In this document: in pieces, positions 35,392-44,990 of the stretch
Layout of the letters: every line of letters begins with the position of its first letter
Numbering within the stretch: position 1 is the stretch's first letter
Assembly: GCF_022321485.1 (NCBI RefSeq)
Contig: NZ_JAKOGG010000009.1
Location: 62,001 to 126,000, forward strand
Direction: 5' to 3'
Length of the DNA stretch: 64,000 nucleotides
Source: Shewanella electrica
Lineage (GTDB): Bacteria; Pseudomonadota; Gammaproteobacteria; Enterobacterales; Shewanellaceae
Notes under the pieces: generated by a model
Told to the model about the DNA's origin: nothing
Seen by the model: only the letters and a program-made list of their open reading frames with translations
Databases searched by the model: none
Made by a program: the position numbers and the translations under genes

Positions 35392-36703
35392 GCCGCACCA
35401 AAGCAGCGTGTGGCGCATTGCCATTATCTTTTCGCTGCTGGTGACCTTAATCATTGGCAGCTTGTTGTATGTGGTGTATCGCCAGTTGGTGGCCGAGCAG
35501 AAATTGCAGGTGGAACAACACTTGATTTCGGAAGCGCAGCGCTATCAACAACTGGCCTTCACCGTGGATCGCCGCGCTTTTGCGGCGCAGATCCGCACTG
35601 CTGACTCCCGCACTGCGCTGATTGCGTGGCAAGCGGGGCTGGAGCTGCTTGGCTCTCTCAGCATCATGCCAGAAGATATGCCGGTACTGCCCGAAACCAA
35701 AGATTTCCCCATTTTAGTGGGCAGCAGCGAGAAAATTCACATCCTCACCGGCGGCATTGTTATCACCCGTTACGGCCCAGTGTTGATTGCTACCCGCACC
35801 GACCAACTGGCGGCGCTGATCACTAAGTTTGTTAACGTGGCGCTCACCGCCATGGCGTTGACCATTCTGCTCACCTTTGCTTTGGGTTATCTGTTTTCCA
35901 AAGGGTTGCTGCGGCGCTTACTGCATTACAACCGTTTGAGTGAGCGGATTGAGCAAGGCTACTACAACACTCGTCTGCCGGTGAGTAAGCGCAATGATGA
36001 ATTTGATATGCTGGCGGCGCAGTTTAACCGAGTGCTCGACTCGCTCGAACATAACCTGCACGCGGTACGTGGCGTGACCGATAATATCGCTCACGACATG
36101 CGCACGCCGTTGTCGCATCTGCGGATTGGTGTTGAGCAACTGCCGTATTATCCGCCGGAACAACTGCCGGAGCGCTGCGGTGAGCTGACCGATGAGTTAG
36201 ATCATTGCCTTGCTACCTTTAACGCCATGCTGGCGCTGACCCGTATTGAAGAAGGCCAGCAAGACTTAGAGCTAACGCCGGTGCGGCTACAAGAGTTATG
36301 TGATGATCTGTTGGAAATGGCTGAAGCGTTGGCGGAAGAGCAACAGCAGCAACTGACGTTAACCACCGATCAGGATTGTGTGATTTCTGGTGATAAACAC
36401 CTGTTATTCCAAGCATTGTTTAACTTGGTCGATAATGCCATTAAGTATGCTGGCCAAGGCGCGCACATCAGTATTCGCCAGCACTACAACGTTATCACCA
36501 TTGCCGATAATGGCCCGGGCATACCAGAAGAGGCACGGGAGCGAGTGTTTGAGCGCTTAGTGCGGCTCGACCCGAGCCGTCATGAACAAGGTAATGGCCT
36601 TGGGCTTTCGATGGTAAAAGCGATATTATCGCGCCACCATGCCACGATTGAATTAGGCGATAACCAGCCAGGTTTGCTGGTCACGCTCACCTTTAAACCA
36701 TGA
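35345..36703 (+). CDS. Sensor histidine kinase, partner of the upstream regulator
   Basis: A two-transmembrane sensor (helices about 25-45 and 165-190 of the longest frame) with a short periplasmic domain, HAMP, H-box NIAHDMRTPLSHLRIGVEQ near residues 245-263, and an ATPase domain with NLVDNAIKYA, IADNGPGIPEE and GNGLGLSMVKAI. The start is uncertain: no ATG is available upstream of the first helix, and candidates are TTG 35345 (used here, overlapping the regulator by 47 bp) and GTG 35408. The end overlaps the next gene's ATG by 4 bp. The signal sensed is unknown; the neighbouring PepSY protein may modulate it. Confidence 0.88.
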   Translation: MRPSEEQAIVSAKAIKPHQSSVWRIAIIFSLLVTLIIGSLLYVVYRQLVAEQKLQVEQHLISEAQRYQQLAFTVDRRAFAAQIRTADSRTALIAWQAGLELLGSLSIMPEDMPVLPETKDFPILVGSSEKIHILTGGIVITRYGPVLIATRTDQLAALITKFVNVALTAMALTILLTFALGYLFSKGLLRRLLHYNRLSERIEQGYYNTRLPVSKRNDEFDMLAAQFNRVLDSLEHNLHAVRGVTDNIAHDMRTPLSHLRIGVEQLPYYPPEQLPERCGELTDELDHCLATFNAMLALTRIEEGQQDLELTPVRLQELCDDLLEMAEALAEEQQQQLTLTTDQDCVISGDKHLLFQALFNLVDNAIKYAGQGAHISIRQHYNVITIADNGPGIPEEARERVFERLVRLDPSRHEQGNGLGLSMVKAILSRHHATIELGDNQPGLLVTLTFKP

Positions 36704-37389
36704 GTTCAACTAACTACCGCATCATTGCTGACGAGCCCGATTTCATCGTGGTCGACAAAGCCCCCGGCGTGCATTTTCATAGCCAAGATGGCACCGCTGG
36801 CCTAGTGGCGCAGCTAGAGCACGACCTCGACACCAAGCTGTACTCAGTGCATCGCCTCGATACCATGACCTCTGGGCTATTGCTGCTGGCACGTAGCTCC
36901 GCCGCGGCGGCGCAATTTACCGAACTATTTACCCAGCACCAAGTGCAAAAGTTTTATCTGGCGTTAGCCCAAGGCAAACCGAAGAAGAAACAAGGTTGGG
37001 TGGTCGGTGACATGGCAAAATCGCGCCGTGGCATGTACAAATTACTGCGCAGCACTGACAACCCCGCTATTACGCAATTTTTCAGTCAATCGGTGGCCGA
37101 CGGCTTACGCTTATATCTGCTCAAGCCATTGAGCGGCAAAACCCATCAATTGCGGGTGGCGTTAGCCAGCTTGGCGGTGCCGATTTTAGGTGATCCACTG
37201 TATGGCGCCGCGGACGACGCCGAGCGTGGTTATCTGCATGCTTACGGGCTGCAATTTGATTGGCAAGGGCAAGCATACCGCTACTTGTGCGCACCAACCG
37301 TCGGTGAGCAGTTTGTTAGTCCCGCCGTCACGCAGCAACTGGCCGATTGGGGTGAACCGTGGCAACTGCCTTGGCCGAGCAAAAAGTGA
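36700..37389 (+). CDS. RluA-like RNA pseudouridine synthase
   Basis: A 229-residue enzyme predicted to convert uridine to pseudouridine in RNA. The catalytic Asp lies in YSVHRLDTMTSGLLLLA near residue 54. The KPLSGKTHQLRVALASL block is the RNA-facing motif of the RluA superfamily. It lacks an S4 domain. This short form resembles the family of RluA-like proteins often annotated as TIGR01621. The ATG overlaps the histidine-kinase stop by 4 bp, so the two are translated together, which is an odd partnership. RNA target unknown. Confidence 0.88.
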   Translation: MSSTNYRIIADEPDFIVVDKAPGVHFHSQDGTAGLVAQLEHDLDTKLYSVHRLDTMTSGLLLLARSSAAAAQFTELFTQHQVQKFYLALAQGKPKKKQGWVVGDMAKSRRGMYKLLRSTDNPAITQFFSQSVADGLRLYLLKPLSGKTHQLRVALASLAVPILGDPLYGAADDAERGYLHAYGLQFDWQGQAYRYLCAPTVGEQFVSPAVTQQLADWGEPWQLPWPSKK

Positions 37390-37479
37390 TACTCGGCACT
37401 CGATGGCTTTGGAATGGAGCAGTGACGCTAATTTTATCGTGCTTTTTTTCGAGCCTTGCGTCCGCTACGATGACCGGCG

Positions 37480-38409
37480 CTAAACTGGGCTGGCTTCACG
37501 CAGTTTCTTGATATCGGTCAGTGGTGGTGCGCCAAATAAGCGGCTGTACTCTCGGCTAAACTGCGATGGGCTTTCATAACCCACTTGAAAGCTGGTGCTC
37601 ATGGCATCCAAGTTTTCGGTCAGCATCAAACGGCGCGCTTCACTGAGGCGTAATTTTTTTTGAAACTGCAACGGCGTCATTGAGGTGATGGCACGAAAAT
37701 GGGTATAAAACGCCGATTTGCTCATGCCTGACTCGGTTGCTAATTCCCCCACATTCAGTGGTCGCGCGAAATGCTGCTTTAGCCAGTTAATCGCGCGAGC
37801 AATCTGCTGGCTATGACTTTCTGACGTCACTATCTGGCTTATCCTTGGCCCCTGATCACTGCTCAGTAATCGAAAGAAGATTTCCTGCTTAATCAGCGGT
37901 GCTAATACTTTGATATTGCTGGGTTCATCTAACAACTTCACCAAGCGAATAAACGCATCCATTAATGTTGGCGACAGTTGGCTCACCGACAGGCCGGTGT
38001 GCGTTTGTTTGTTGTTTAGGTAACTAAACTCACCGGTGGTGATGAGTTGAGAGATTTCGGCCAGATCTAAATCAAGCGACAGGCTTAAATAAGGCCGTTG
38101 CTCGCTAGCTTCAACGATGTTGGCAATCACCGGCAGTTCGATAGACGACACTAAAAAATGTGTTGGGTCATAGTGATACCGTTGATCGCCGAGCACAATT
38201 TGCTTACTGCCTTGGGCGATTAAGCAGATGCTGGCACTGTGGCTACAACTGATCGGCGGTGTCGAGTAGCTCCACTGATATAGCCGCAAGCCGCTGATAT
38301 CGGTGTTGACCGTCTGTTTGTCGATACTGTGTTTCGCAATCAGCTGAGCCAATACCTCAGCGTGACAGGTCAAATTGATGTCGTTGTTTAGTGCCATAGC
38401 GTTACTCAT
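37480..38409 (-). CDS. AraC-family transcriptional regulator
   Basis: A 309-residue regulator. The C-terminal DNA-binding domain (about 205-300) has two helix-turn-helix units: LNVGELATESGMSKSAFYTHF and MSTSFQVGYESPSQFSREYSRLFG. The N-terminal part (about 20-190) is the AraC N-terminal type with a cupin-like ICLIAQGSKQIVLGDQRYHYDP. It is divergent from the carboxymuconolactone-decarboxylase-like gene across a 355-bp gap, the usual place for the genes an AraC regulator controls. The inducer is not predictable; AraC proteins with this N-terminus often act on aldehyde or quinone stress genes. Confidence 0.9.
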   Translation of the reverse strand: MSNAMALNNDINLTCHAEVLAQLIAKHSIDKQTVNTDISGLRLYQWSYSTPPISCSHSASICLIAQGSKQIVLGDQRYHYDPTHFLVSSIELPVIANIVEASEQRPYLSLSLDLDLAEISQLITTGEFSYLNNKQTHTGLSVSQLSPTLMDAFIRLVKLLDEPSNIKVLAPLIKQEIFFRLLSSDQGPRISQIVTSESHSQQIARAINWLKQHFARPLNVGELATESGMSKSAFYTHFRAITSMTPLQFQKKLRLSEARRLMLTENLDAMSTSFQVGYESPSQFSREYSRLFGAPPLTDIKKLREASPV

Positions 38410-38764
38410 AGACGTTTGCGGCTGTTTGCTTGTTGCACTTTACCGGAGGGTAAGATTATTAAGCAATGAATCAGCGGTGTTTCATCCTGTTTAATTTATG
38501 TTGCTGTAAGGTGATTTTTAGGATGTTTTGCGGGTGAATAAAATTTAATTGTTAAAAAACAGAATATTAGTACATATTGAACGCAATAAAACGCGCGCTG
38601 CTCTGGTGTTGTACCGACGCTAGCGCAATATATTAAGTTTTGGAAAATTAGGCAATGATTTGCCATAAATAGGCTAACGTCATCACTATCGACGCGCTAC
38701 AGTGATACCGTACTCGCTGCAACTGACGTGGCGGCAACTACCCGCCGGAACGCTGTAACAGGAT
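38410..38764. promoter_or_regulatory. Divergent control region between AraC gene and the CMD-like gene
   Basis: 355 bp of AT-rich DNA without a convincing ORF. It must contain promoters for both directions. No strong inverted repeat was seen. AGGAT lies immediately before the CMD-like start. Confidence 0.4.
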
Positions 38765-39484
38765 ATGTTCAAGATGACGAAATGGTTTAACGCACTCATA
38801 TGGTTATGTATGGCAGTGTTTAGCGTATCGGAGGCGCATGCCATGAAATCTGATTTTGATGCAAGACAGCAGGCGATCATTCCAATTGCTGCGCACACCG
38901 CCGCCGGTGAAATTGACCAACTTACGACTAGCTTGAATGCTGGGCTAGATGCGGGTCTCACCGTTAACGAAATTAAAGAAATACTGGTGCAAATGTATGC
39001 CTACGCCGGTTTCCCCCGCAGCTTAAACGGGCTGAGCACTTTCATGAACGTGCTGCAACAGCGTAAAAGCCATGGCATTAATGATGTCGAAGGCGCAGCA
39101 GGTCAATCGATCCCCGTTGGTAAATCTAGCCTTGCAATCGGCTCTGCCAACCAAACCAAACTGATTGGCCGCGAGGTAAAAGGCCCGTTATTTGATTTTG
39201 CACCCGCGGCAGATGAATACCTCAAAGCGCACCTGTTTGGCGACATCTTTGAACGTGGCGTGCTGTCATGGCAAGACCGAGAAGTCGCGACCATAGCGGC
39301 GTTGGCCAATATTAACGGTGTCGAAAGCCAGTTGGCTGCGCACTACGCCATCAGCATGAATAACGGCATTACTCCAGCCCAGCTCAAAACTTTTGTCCAA
39401 TTGCTGAACAAGGCGTGTGGTGATGAAGTAGCAGCAAATGCTGAACAAGTGCTTGAACAAGTACTGGCGGCAGCCAAAAAGTAA
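38765..39484 (+). CDS. Exported carboxymuconolactone-decarboxylase-family protein
   Basis: A 239-residue protein with two CMD-like halves: one near residues 35-105 (IPIAAHTAAGEIDQLTTSLN, NEIKEILVQMYAYAGFPRSLNGL) and one near 145-225 (LSWQDREVATIAALANINGVESQLAAHYAISMNNGITPAQL). A signal peptide ends near VSEAHA. Neither half keeps the CxxC of AhpD-type peroxidases; the only Cys of the mature part is in KACGDEV. So it is unlikely to be a thiol peroxidase, and could be a decarboxylase or a binding protein. ATG 38774 is a possible alternative start. It is divergent from AraC and precedes an aldehyde dehydrogenase by 240 bp. Confidence 0.78.
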   Translation: MFKMTKWFNALIWLCMAVFSVSEAHAMKSDFDARQQAIIPIAAHTAAGEIDQLTTSLNAGLDAGLTVNEIKEILVQMYAYAGFPRSLNGLSTFMNVLQQRKSHGINDVEGAAGQSIPVGKSSLAIGSANQTKLIGREVKGPLFDFAPAADEYLKAHLFGDIFERGVLSWQDREVATIAALANINGVESQLAAHYAISMNNGITPAQLKTFVQLLNKACGDEVAANAEQVLEQVLAAAKK

Positions 39485-39724
39485 AAGTTAATAACAGTTT
39501 GAAATTTATCGGCAGCTTGGGCAGTCGCTCAACTGCCGATATCTCATCGAGCCAAGCGGGCCAGCTTAGGCTGGTGCTGTCCTTGGCCCATTCGTGTGCG
39601 ATAACGCGCGGTAAAGAATGGTCACTGCGGTATCGCAAATTTGATATTTCGACGTGTTAGCGAGGTATGGATGCACCTAGCAAAACACAATGCTTCGCTA
39701 CACTCGAAACAAGGAGGTCTGTTT

Positions 39725-41116
39725 ATGAGTTATGCAACAGTAAATCCCTACACTGGCGAGCAAGTTAAATCGTTCCCGAATGCCACTGACGCAGAAGTAG
39801 AGCAGGCGATCACTGCCGCTCATCAAGCGTTTCTTTCTTGGCGTACCACCAGCTTTGCCAAACGTGCTGAAATTCTGCAAAACGCCGCCAATATTTTGCG
39901 TGGCAACAAACGCCAATATGCTGAAATCCTTACCCTCGAAATGGGCAAAGTGATTGCAGAGGCGGAAGCCGAAGTCGAACTGTCGGCGCAGATCCTCGAA
40001 TACTACGTGAAAAATGCCGCCGCGTTGTTGGCACCAGAAAAACTGCCAGTGGCCGATCCGGCTGAAGGCCGTGCCACCTTAGTGCATGAACCACTTGGGG
40101 TGATTTTGGCGATTGAGCCATGGAACTTCCCGTACTACCAAATTGCCCGTATTTTGGCACCACAGCTCTCTGCTGGTAATACGCTGCTGCTGAAACACGC
40201 TTCCAACGTACCGCAAGCCGCCGCCGCTTTTGAAAGCCTGATGCGTGATGCGGGGCTACCGCACGGTGGTTTCCAAAACTTATACGCTACCCGTTCACAG
40301 ATTGAGATGATCATCAATGACCGCCGTGTACACGGTGTGGCTTTGACTGGCTCTGAAGGTGCTGGTGCAGTCGTGGCTGCACAAGCGGGTAAAGCGATGA
40401 AGAAATCGACCCTCGAACTCGGTGGCGCCGATGCCTTTGTGGTGTTGGAAGATGCCGATATGGCAAAAACCGTGAAATGGGCGGTGTTTGGCCGTCACTG
40501 GAACGGCGGTCAAGTATGTGTGTCCTCTAAACGCATGATCATTGTTGATAAGGTTTACGACCAATTCTTGCAGCAATACACCGAAGGTGTTGCAGGCTTG
40601 AAAGCAGGCGACCCAATGGACCCAAGCACCACGCTGGCACCGTTGTCGTCACAAGGTGCGGCTGATGAAGTGAAGCAGAAAATCAAAGAAGCAGTGGAAC
40701 ATGGCGCCACTGCGACCGAAGTCGGGCCAAAAGTGCCAAGCAAAGGCGCGTTTGTACAGCCAACGATTTTGACCAACGTGACCCCAGATAACCCAGCGTA
40801 CTATTGGGAATTCTTCGGCCCAGTATCGATGATCCTGCGCGCCAAAGATGAAGCGGACGCGATTGCTATCGCTAACGACTCTCCATTTGGTTTGGGCGGC
40901 TCAGTGTTTACCAAAGATGAACAACGTGGTGAACGTGTTGCACACCAAATCTCTACCGGTATGGTGTTTGTGAACCACCCAACCATGGTGAAAGCCGATC
41001 TGCCATTTGGCGGTATTCGTAACTCAGGTTACGGCCGCGAATTGTTAGGCTTGGGTTTGAAAGAGTTTGTGAACCACAAACTGGTGGATGTGGTCGATAT
41101 CGACGCGCCATTCTAG
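39725..41116 (+). CDS. NAD(P)-dependent succinate-semialdehyde/aldehyde dehydrogenase
   Basis: A 463-residue enzyme that oxidises an aldehyde, probably succinate semialdehyde, to the acid. ATG 39725 has a strong AAGGAGG site; the upstream open frame is not used. The cofactor motif LTGSEGAG, catalytic Glu in STLELGGADAFVV and nucleophilic Cys in NGGQVCVSSKRMI are all present. MSYATVNPYTGEQVKSFP and HEPLGVILAIEPWNFPYYQ are typical of the Sad/GabD-like group. Downstream of the AraC-linked CMD-like gene, with which it may be co-regulated. It ends at a clear terminator. Confidence 0.9.
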   Translation: MSYATVNPYTGEQVKSFPNATDAEVEQAITAAHQAFLSWRTTSFAKRAEILQNAANILRGNKRQYAEILTLEMGKVIAEAEAEVELSAQILEYYVKNAAALLAPEKLPVADPAEGRATLVHEPLGVILAIEPWNFPYYQIARILAPQLSAGNTLLLKHASNVPQAAAAFESLMRDAGLPHGGFQNLYATRSQIEMIINDRRVHGVALTGSEGAGAVVAAQAGKAMKKSTLELGGADAFVVLEDADMAKTVKWAVFGRHWNGGQVCVSSKRMIIVDKVYDQFLQQYTEGVAGLKAGDPMDPSTTLAPLSSQGAADEVKQKIKEAVEHGATATEVGPKVPSKGAFVQPTILTNVTPDNPAYYWEFFGPVSMILRAKDEADAIAIANDSPFGLGGSVFTKDEQRGERVAHQISTGMVFVNHPTMVKADLPFGGIRNSGYGRELLGLGLKEFVNHKLVDVVDIDAPF

Positions 41117-41130
41117 GCTGATACATAGCA

Positions 41131-41155
41131 AAAAGGCTCCTGCGGGAGCCTTTTT
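41131..41155 (+). terminator. Terminator after the aldehyde dehydrogenase
   Basis: GGCTCC (41135-41140) TGCG GGAGCC (41145-41150), flanked by AAAA on the left and TTTTT on the right. It can work on both strands and also closes the convergent membrane-protein gene. Confidence 0.88.
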
Positions 41156-41173
41156 AATGCCTATGCGATGCGC

Positions 41174-41833
41174 TTAACGGCGACTGCCAAGAATACGCAA
41201 AATCCGCAAGAACAGGTTGATGATGTCCATGTACAATGCTGCGGCGCTGTCGATAGCGTTATCGACGGTTTTTGGGATCATATTCGCGCGGCCCCAGTCG
41301 TAACCGATGTAGCCACAGAAGATCACCGCCACTGCCCAATCAATAATGCTGTGGTGTACTTTGAAGATAAACAGCTCCACCAGTTCAACCACAATCACAA
41401 CGAGCAGAGCGATAAACAAGGCGCGACCAATACCAGCAAAAAACGCGGGGAACAGCGTGCCGAGGATCATCATGCCTAAGGTCACTAAGGTGGTAATGCG
41501 CATCGCTTCGACCACTAGCATCGGGTCGTAGCCGCTGACCACGACGTTGATCACCAAACCAAATGGGATCACCACCAAGTTGTAGCCGATAAAGCTGATC
41601 ACCGGATTATCGGATTTGCTGAACATGGCAATACCGAGGAAACAGCAAACAAAATAGCCACCAAAAAATACCAGTGGATGCAGTGACAAAATACTTTCAG
41701 GGTCGATGGTTTGTACCATCACATAGTTGATCGCAAAGCCCCACAGCAGGGTCAGGCCGATGATCAAGTTATACAGCTGGCTACCGATCTGCTTATCGGT
41801 TGTCTCGCGGCGGTCAAATACCGTGTTTTCCAT
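41174..41833 (-). CDS. Bax inhibitor-1/YccA-family membrane protein
   Basis: A 219-residue inner-membrane protein with about seven hydrophobic helices. It starts with a polar tail and the family motif QLYNLIIGLTLLWGFAINY, and the last helices show HHSIIDWAVAVIFCGYIGYDW followed by DNAIDSAAALYMDIINLFLRILRILG, which is the conserved C-terminal motif of BI-1 proteins. YccA in E. coli binds FtsH; other members leak calcium ions. Role here unknown. It is convergent with the aldehyde dehydrogenase. Confidence 0.9.
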   Translation of the reverse strand: MENTVFDRRETTDKQIGSQLYNLIIGLTLLWGFAINYVMVQTIDPESILSLHPLVFFGGYFVCCFLGIAMFSKSDNPVISFIGYNLVVIPFGLVINVVVSGYDPMLVVEAMRITTLVTLGMMILGTLFPAFFAGIGRALFIALLVVIVVELVELFIFKVHHSIIDWAVAVIFCGYIGYDWGRANMIPKTVDNAIDSAAALYMDIINLFLRILRILGSRR

Positions 41834-41957
41834 TGAGGTCGTTTCCTTTTTATTAAACCAACATTAAACCGCGCGCATGATGGCGATTTTTAACGCAAAA
41901 GTCCATCAAGCTTACATTTTTCGCGGGCGAAGTAGTGCACAAATGTGGCCTAAAACA

Positions 41958-41977
41958 AAGGCCGCAATAGCGGCCTT
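41958..41977 (-). terminator. Probable terminator hairpin after moeB
   Basis: AAGGCCGC (41958-41965) and GCGGCCTT (41970-41977) form a perfect eight-base stem with an AATA loop. It lies 24 bp after the moeB stop on the minus strand and is followed by TGTTTTAGG, a weak T-rich tail. Confidence 0.6.
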
Positions 41978-42000
41978 GGCAACAATCCTCGAATGAGTGC

Positions 42001-42756
42001 TTACGCACCGCAGACAGAACAGTGCGGCTGCTTGGGCAGTTTCATTTCACGAAACTCCATGGTCATGGCATCCACCATCAACAGACGGCCAAACAAGGGC
42101 TTGCCCATGCCGCTGAGCACTTTAATGGCCTCTGTGGCTTCCAAACAGCCCATCATACCCACCACCGGTGCGAGAATGCCCGCCTCAACACAGCTGAGTT
42201 GCTGCTCGCCAAACAGGCTAGCAAAGCATTGATAACACGGCTGTTCCGCGTGGTAGTTAAATACGGTGAGCAAGCCTTCCATACGAATGGCAGCGGCGGA
42301 GACCAGCGGCACCTTGTGGTTAAAGCAGGCTTGGTTGAGTTGATTGCGTACCATCATATTATCGGTGCAATCCACCACAATACTGTGGTTGGCAACCAGC
42401 GCATCAATCTCTGGGTCATCCAGCACCGCATTGATGGTCTCGATGCTCAGGTGCGGATTGTGTGCTAACAGGCTCGCTTTGGCGGAATTCACTTTGGCTT
42501 GGCCGACGTTAGCATCGGTGTGCAATACCTGCCGTTGCAAGTTGGAGACATCGACGGTGTCAAAGTCCACCAACGTGAGATGACCAATGCCAGCCACCGT
42601 GAGATACAACGCGGCCGAGCAACCTAAACCACCGGCACCAATCATCAATACCCGTGCTTGTTTCAGACGCTCTTGGCCGTCAATGTCCATCCCTTTTAAC
42701 GAGATCTGTCGGCTATAACGCATGAGTTCACTGTCGGATAGGATTTCCTCTACCAC
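42001..42756 (-). CDS. moeB: Molybdopterin-synthase adenylyltransferase MoeB
   Basis: MoeB adenylates the C-terminal glycine of MoaD so that it can be sulfurated. The 251-residue length is standard. The ATP site reads MIGAGGLGCSAALYL near residues 36-50, LVDFDTVDVSNLQRQ follows, and the zinc ligands are CYQCFASL and the terminal CSVCGA. Second gene after moeA on the minus strand, 19 bp apart, so the two are co-transcribed away from the moa-mod operon. Confidence 0.95.
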   Translation of the reverse strand: MVEEILSDSELMRYSRQISLKGMDIDGQERLKQARVLMIGAGGLGCSAALYLTVAGIGHLTLVDFDTVDVSNLQRQVLHTDANVGQAKVNSAKASLLAHNPHLSIETINAVLDDPEIDALVANHSIVVDCTDNMMVRNQLNQACFNHKVPLVSAAAIRMEGLLTVFNYHAEQPCYQCFASLFGEQQLSCVEAGILAPVVGMMGCLEATEAIKVLSGMGKPLFGRLLMVDAMTMEFREMKLPKQPHCSVCGA

Positions 42757-42775
42757 TGCTATTTCCTCTTAGCGG

Positions 42776-44026
42776 TTAGCACAGCACTGAATTGAACGGT
42801 TCCACGGTCACCAAGGTGTCCGCCGCGACGCTACCTTGCATCTGCTCCAACACGATAAAACAGTTGGCGGAATGCATTGAACTCATTTGTGATGAATCCT
42901 GTGAGCCAGTGGTGCATACCGTTAACGCGCCATCGGCGTTGCGGCTCAAAATGCCGCGTTGATACTCGACCCGCCCCGGCTTTTTGCTGATCGGGCTGGT
43001 CAAGGTGGCTTGCAGTTGTAGCGGTGTGACCGGCTGCATCCCTTGCAGTTTGTGCAGCAGTGGCAGCACCAGCTTGTAGAAGGTCACCATGGTCGATACT
43101 GGGTTGCCGGGTAGACCGCAGAATACCGCTTTGCCGATATGCCCCATGGCGAATGGTTTGCCCGGTTTCATCGCCAGCTTCCAGAAGGTGATTTCGCCTT
43201 CTTCATCGAGCACTTGTTTGGTGAAGTCAGCTTCACCCACCGATACACCGCCTGAGGTCAGCACCATGTCAGCTACCGATGCCGCTTCGCGGAAGGCATG
43301 ACGAATCGATTCGCGATCATCTTTGATCACACCAAGGTCAAGCCACTCCACGCCGAGGCGTTCCAGCAAGCCTTTAATGGCATAACGGTTGGAGTCGTAG
43401 ATTTGTCCCGGTTGCAGCTCGCTGCCCAAGGGCCGCAGCTCGTCACCGGTGCTGAAAAATGCCACTTTAACGCGCCGATACACGCGCACTGATGCAAGGC
43501 CGATAGTGGCGATTACACCCATTTCGGCGGCGCGGATGAGGCTGCCGCGAGTCAGTACTTTCTGACCAATGGCCAATTCGCCAGCACGCAGACGGACGTT
43601 TTCGCCACGTTTTTTACATGGTTCCAGCGTGATGTTGTCGCCATCGGCTTGCGCTTGTTCCTGCATTTGCACTGTGTCGTAACCCGCTGGCACTTCGGCA
43701 CCGGTCATAATGCGTACGCAAGTGCCAGGCTCGAACTTACCAGTAAACGGATGACCAGCAAACGAGCGGCCGATCAGCTTTAATGTGCCGGTTTGTGGCA
43801 GGTCGTCAAAACGGTAGGCATAGCCATCCATGCCGGAGTTATCAAACGGTGGCATTTCGATACCACTGCTGAGATCCTCGGCCAACACGCGCCCTAACGC
43901 ATCAGTTAACGCAACGGCTTCGGTCGCTTCTAACGTAGTGATTTGCTGCAGCAGTTTGGGAAGGGCGTCATCGGGATGCAATAACGTCGGTTTAGCACAA
44001 GGGTCTTGGGATACAGACATCGACAA
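42776..44026 (-). CDS. moeA: Molybdopterin molybdenumtransferase MoeA
   Basis: MoeA inserts molybdenum into adenylated molybdopterin. 416 residues in the usual four-domain layout: EMPPFDNSGMDGYAYR near residues 60-75, MTGAEVPAGYDTVQMQE, GQIYDSNRYAIKGLLERLG, TSGGVSVGEADFTK (the MPT-binding motif), KPGKPFAMG and VFCGLPGNPVSTMVTFYKLV. Domain IV follows in the last 80 residues. It is the first gene of the moeA-moeB pair. Confidence 0.95.
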   Translation of the reverse strand: MSMSVSQDPCAKPTLLHPDDALPKLLQQITTLEATEAVALTDALGRVLAEDLSSGIEMPPFDNSGMDGYAYRFDDLPQTGTLKLIGRSFAGHPFTGKFEPGTCVRIMTGAEVPAGYDTVQMQEQAQADGDNITLEPCKKRGENVRLRAGELAIGQKVLTRGSLIRAAEMGVIATIGLASVRVYRRVKVAFFSTGDELRPLGSELQPGQIYDSNRYAIKGLLERLGVEWLDLGVIKDDRESIRHAFREAASVADMVLTSGGVSVGEADFTKQVLDEEGEITFWKLAMKPGKPFAMGHIGKAVFCGLPGNPVSTMVTFYKLVLPLLHKLQGMQPVTPLQLQATLTSPISKKPGRVEYQRGILSRNADGALTVCTTGSQDSSQMSSMHSANCFIVLEQMQGSVAADTLVTVEPFNSVLC

Positions 44027-44217
44027 CCTCGAGATTCTTGGATAAAGAGTTGCCGGCTATTATGCCACGCTGAACATCGGCCGCCTAATAGCAGACAGAT
44101 TTTGTTGTCTTAGAGAGTGTAGGCTGAAATGACGCCACCACGGTGAGCGGATGTGGTAGCGTCATTGTTTATTAAGAGTTACCTATTAGAGCATCTATAG
44201 GTAACGCTCAATTTTAA

Positions 44218-44871
44218 TTAAACAGCGGCGGCGAGCAGTGATTCGCGGTAAGCGACGATATCTTCAATGCTCAGCACTGGCATGTTATGGCGTTGACCAA
44301 ATTCGATGATGCCGGGCAGACGTGCCATGGTGCCATCTTCGTTAGTCACCTCACACAACACGCCGGCTGGTTTGAGGCCAGCTAATTTCATCAAATCCAC
44401 GGTGGCTTCCGTATGGCCACGGCGGCTAAAGACGCCGTTTGCTTGAGCGCGCAGTGGAAACACATGACCAGGGCGGGCCAAATCTTCCGGTTTGGCATCA
44501 TCGGCAATGGCAGTTTTGATGGTGGTGACGCGGTCTGCGGCAGAGACACCGGTGGTGACGCCGTGTTTGGCTTCGATGGTCACAGTAAACGGTGTACCAA
44601 ACTGGCTCGAGTTGTCGGTCACCATGGCTGGCAATTGCAGTGCATCAGCGGTTTCATTGGTGAGACACAAGCAGACAATGCCACTACCTTCACGAATAAG
44701 TAGCGCCATTTGTTGGCTGGTGAGGCTTTCGGCGGCGAAGATCATATCGCCTTCGTTTTCACGGTCTTCATCATCGACCACCAGTACACCATTGCCGTCA
44801 CGCAGCGCGGCGAGGGCGGTTTCAACTCGTTCGAGTGGTGTACCAAAAGGCGTAAGCAGAGACTGATTCAT
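44218..44871 (-). CDS. ribB: 3,4-dihydroxy-2-butanone-4-phosphate synthase RibB
   Basis: RibB converts ribulose 5-phosphate to the four-carbon unit of riboflavin. From ATG 44871 the protein is 217 residues; the upstream frame is leader DNA. The metal-binding motif [17 protein letters not shown] is present near residues 33-49. [14 protein letters not shown] and the catalytic [17 protein letters not shown] follow. No GTP cyclohydrolase II domain is attached, so this is the stand-alone form. Controlled by the FMN riboswitch in its leader. Confidence 0.96.
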   Translation of the reverse strand: MNQSLLTPFGTPLERVETALAALRDGNGVLVVDDEDRENEGDMIFAAESLTSQQMALLIREGSGIVCLCLTNETADALQLPAMVTDNSSQFGTPFTVTIEAKHGVTTGVSAADRVTTIKTAIADDAKPEDLARPGHVFPLRAQANGVFSRRGHTEATVDLMKLAGLKPAGVLCEVTNEDGTMARLPGIIEFGQRHNMPVLSIEDIVAYRESLLAAAV

Positions 44872-44990
44872 GGTAAAAATCCTTATAAAAAACATGGGTT
44901 TTACAGAATCAGGGCAAAAAAGAGATGGCACAGTGCCGCAGCCATAGGCTGTGACACATTGGTTTTAACAGATGCAAAGCCAATGTCATA

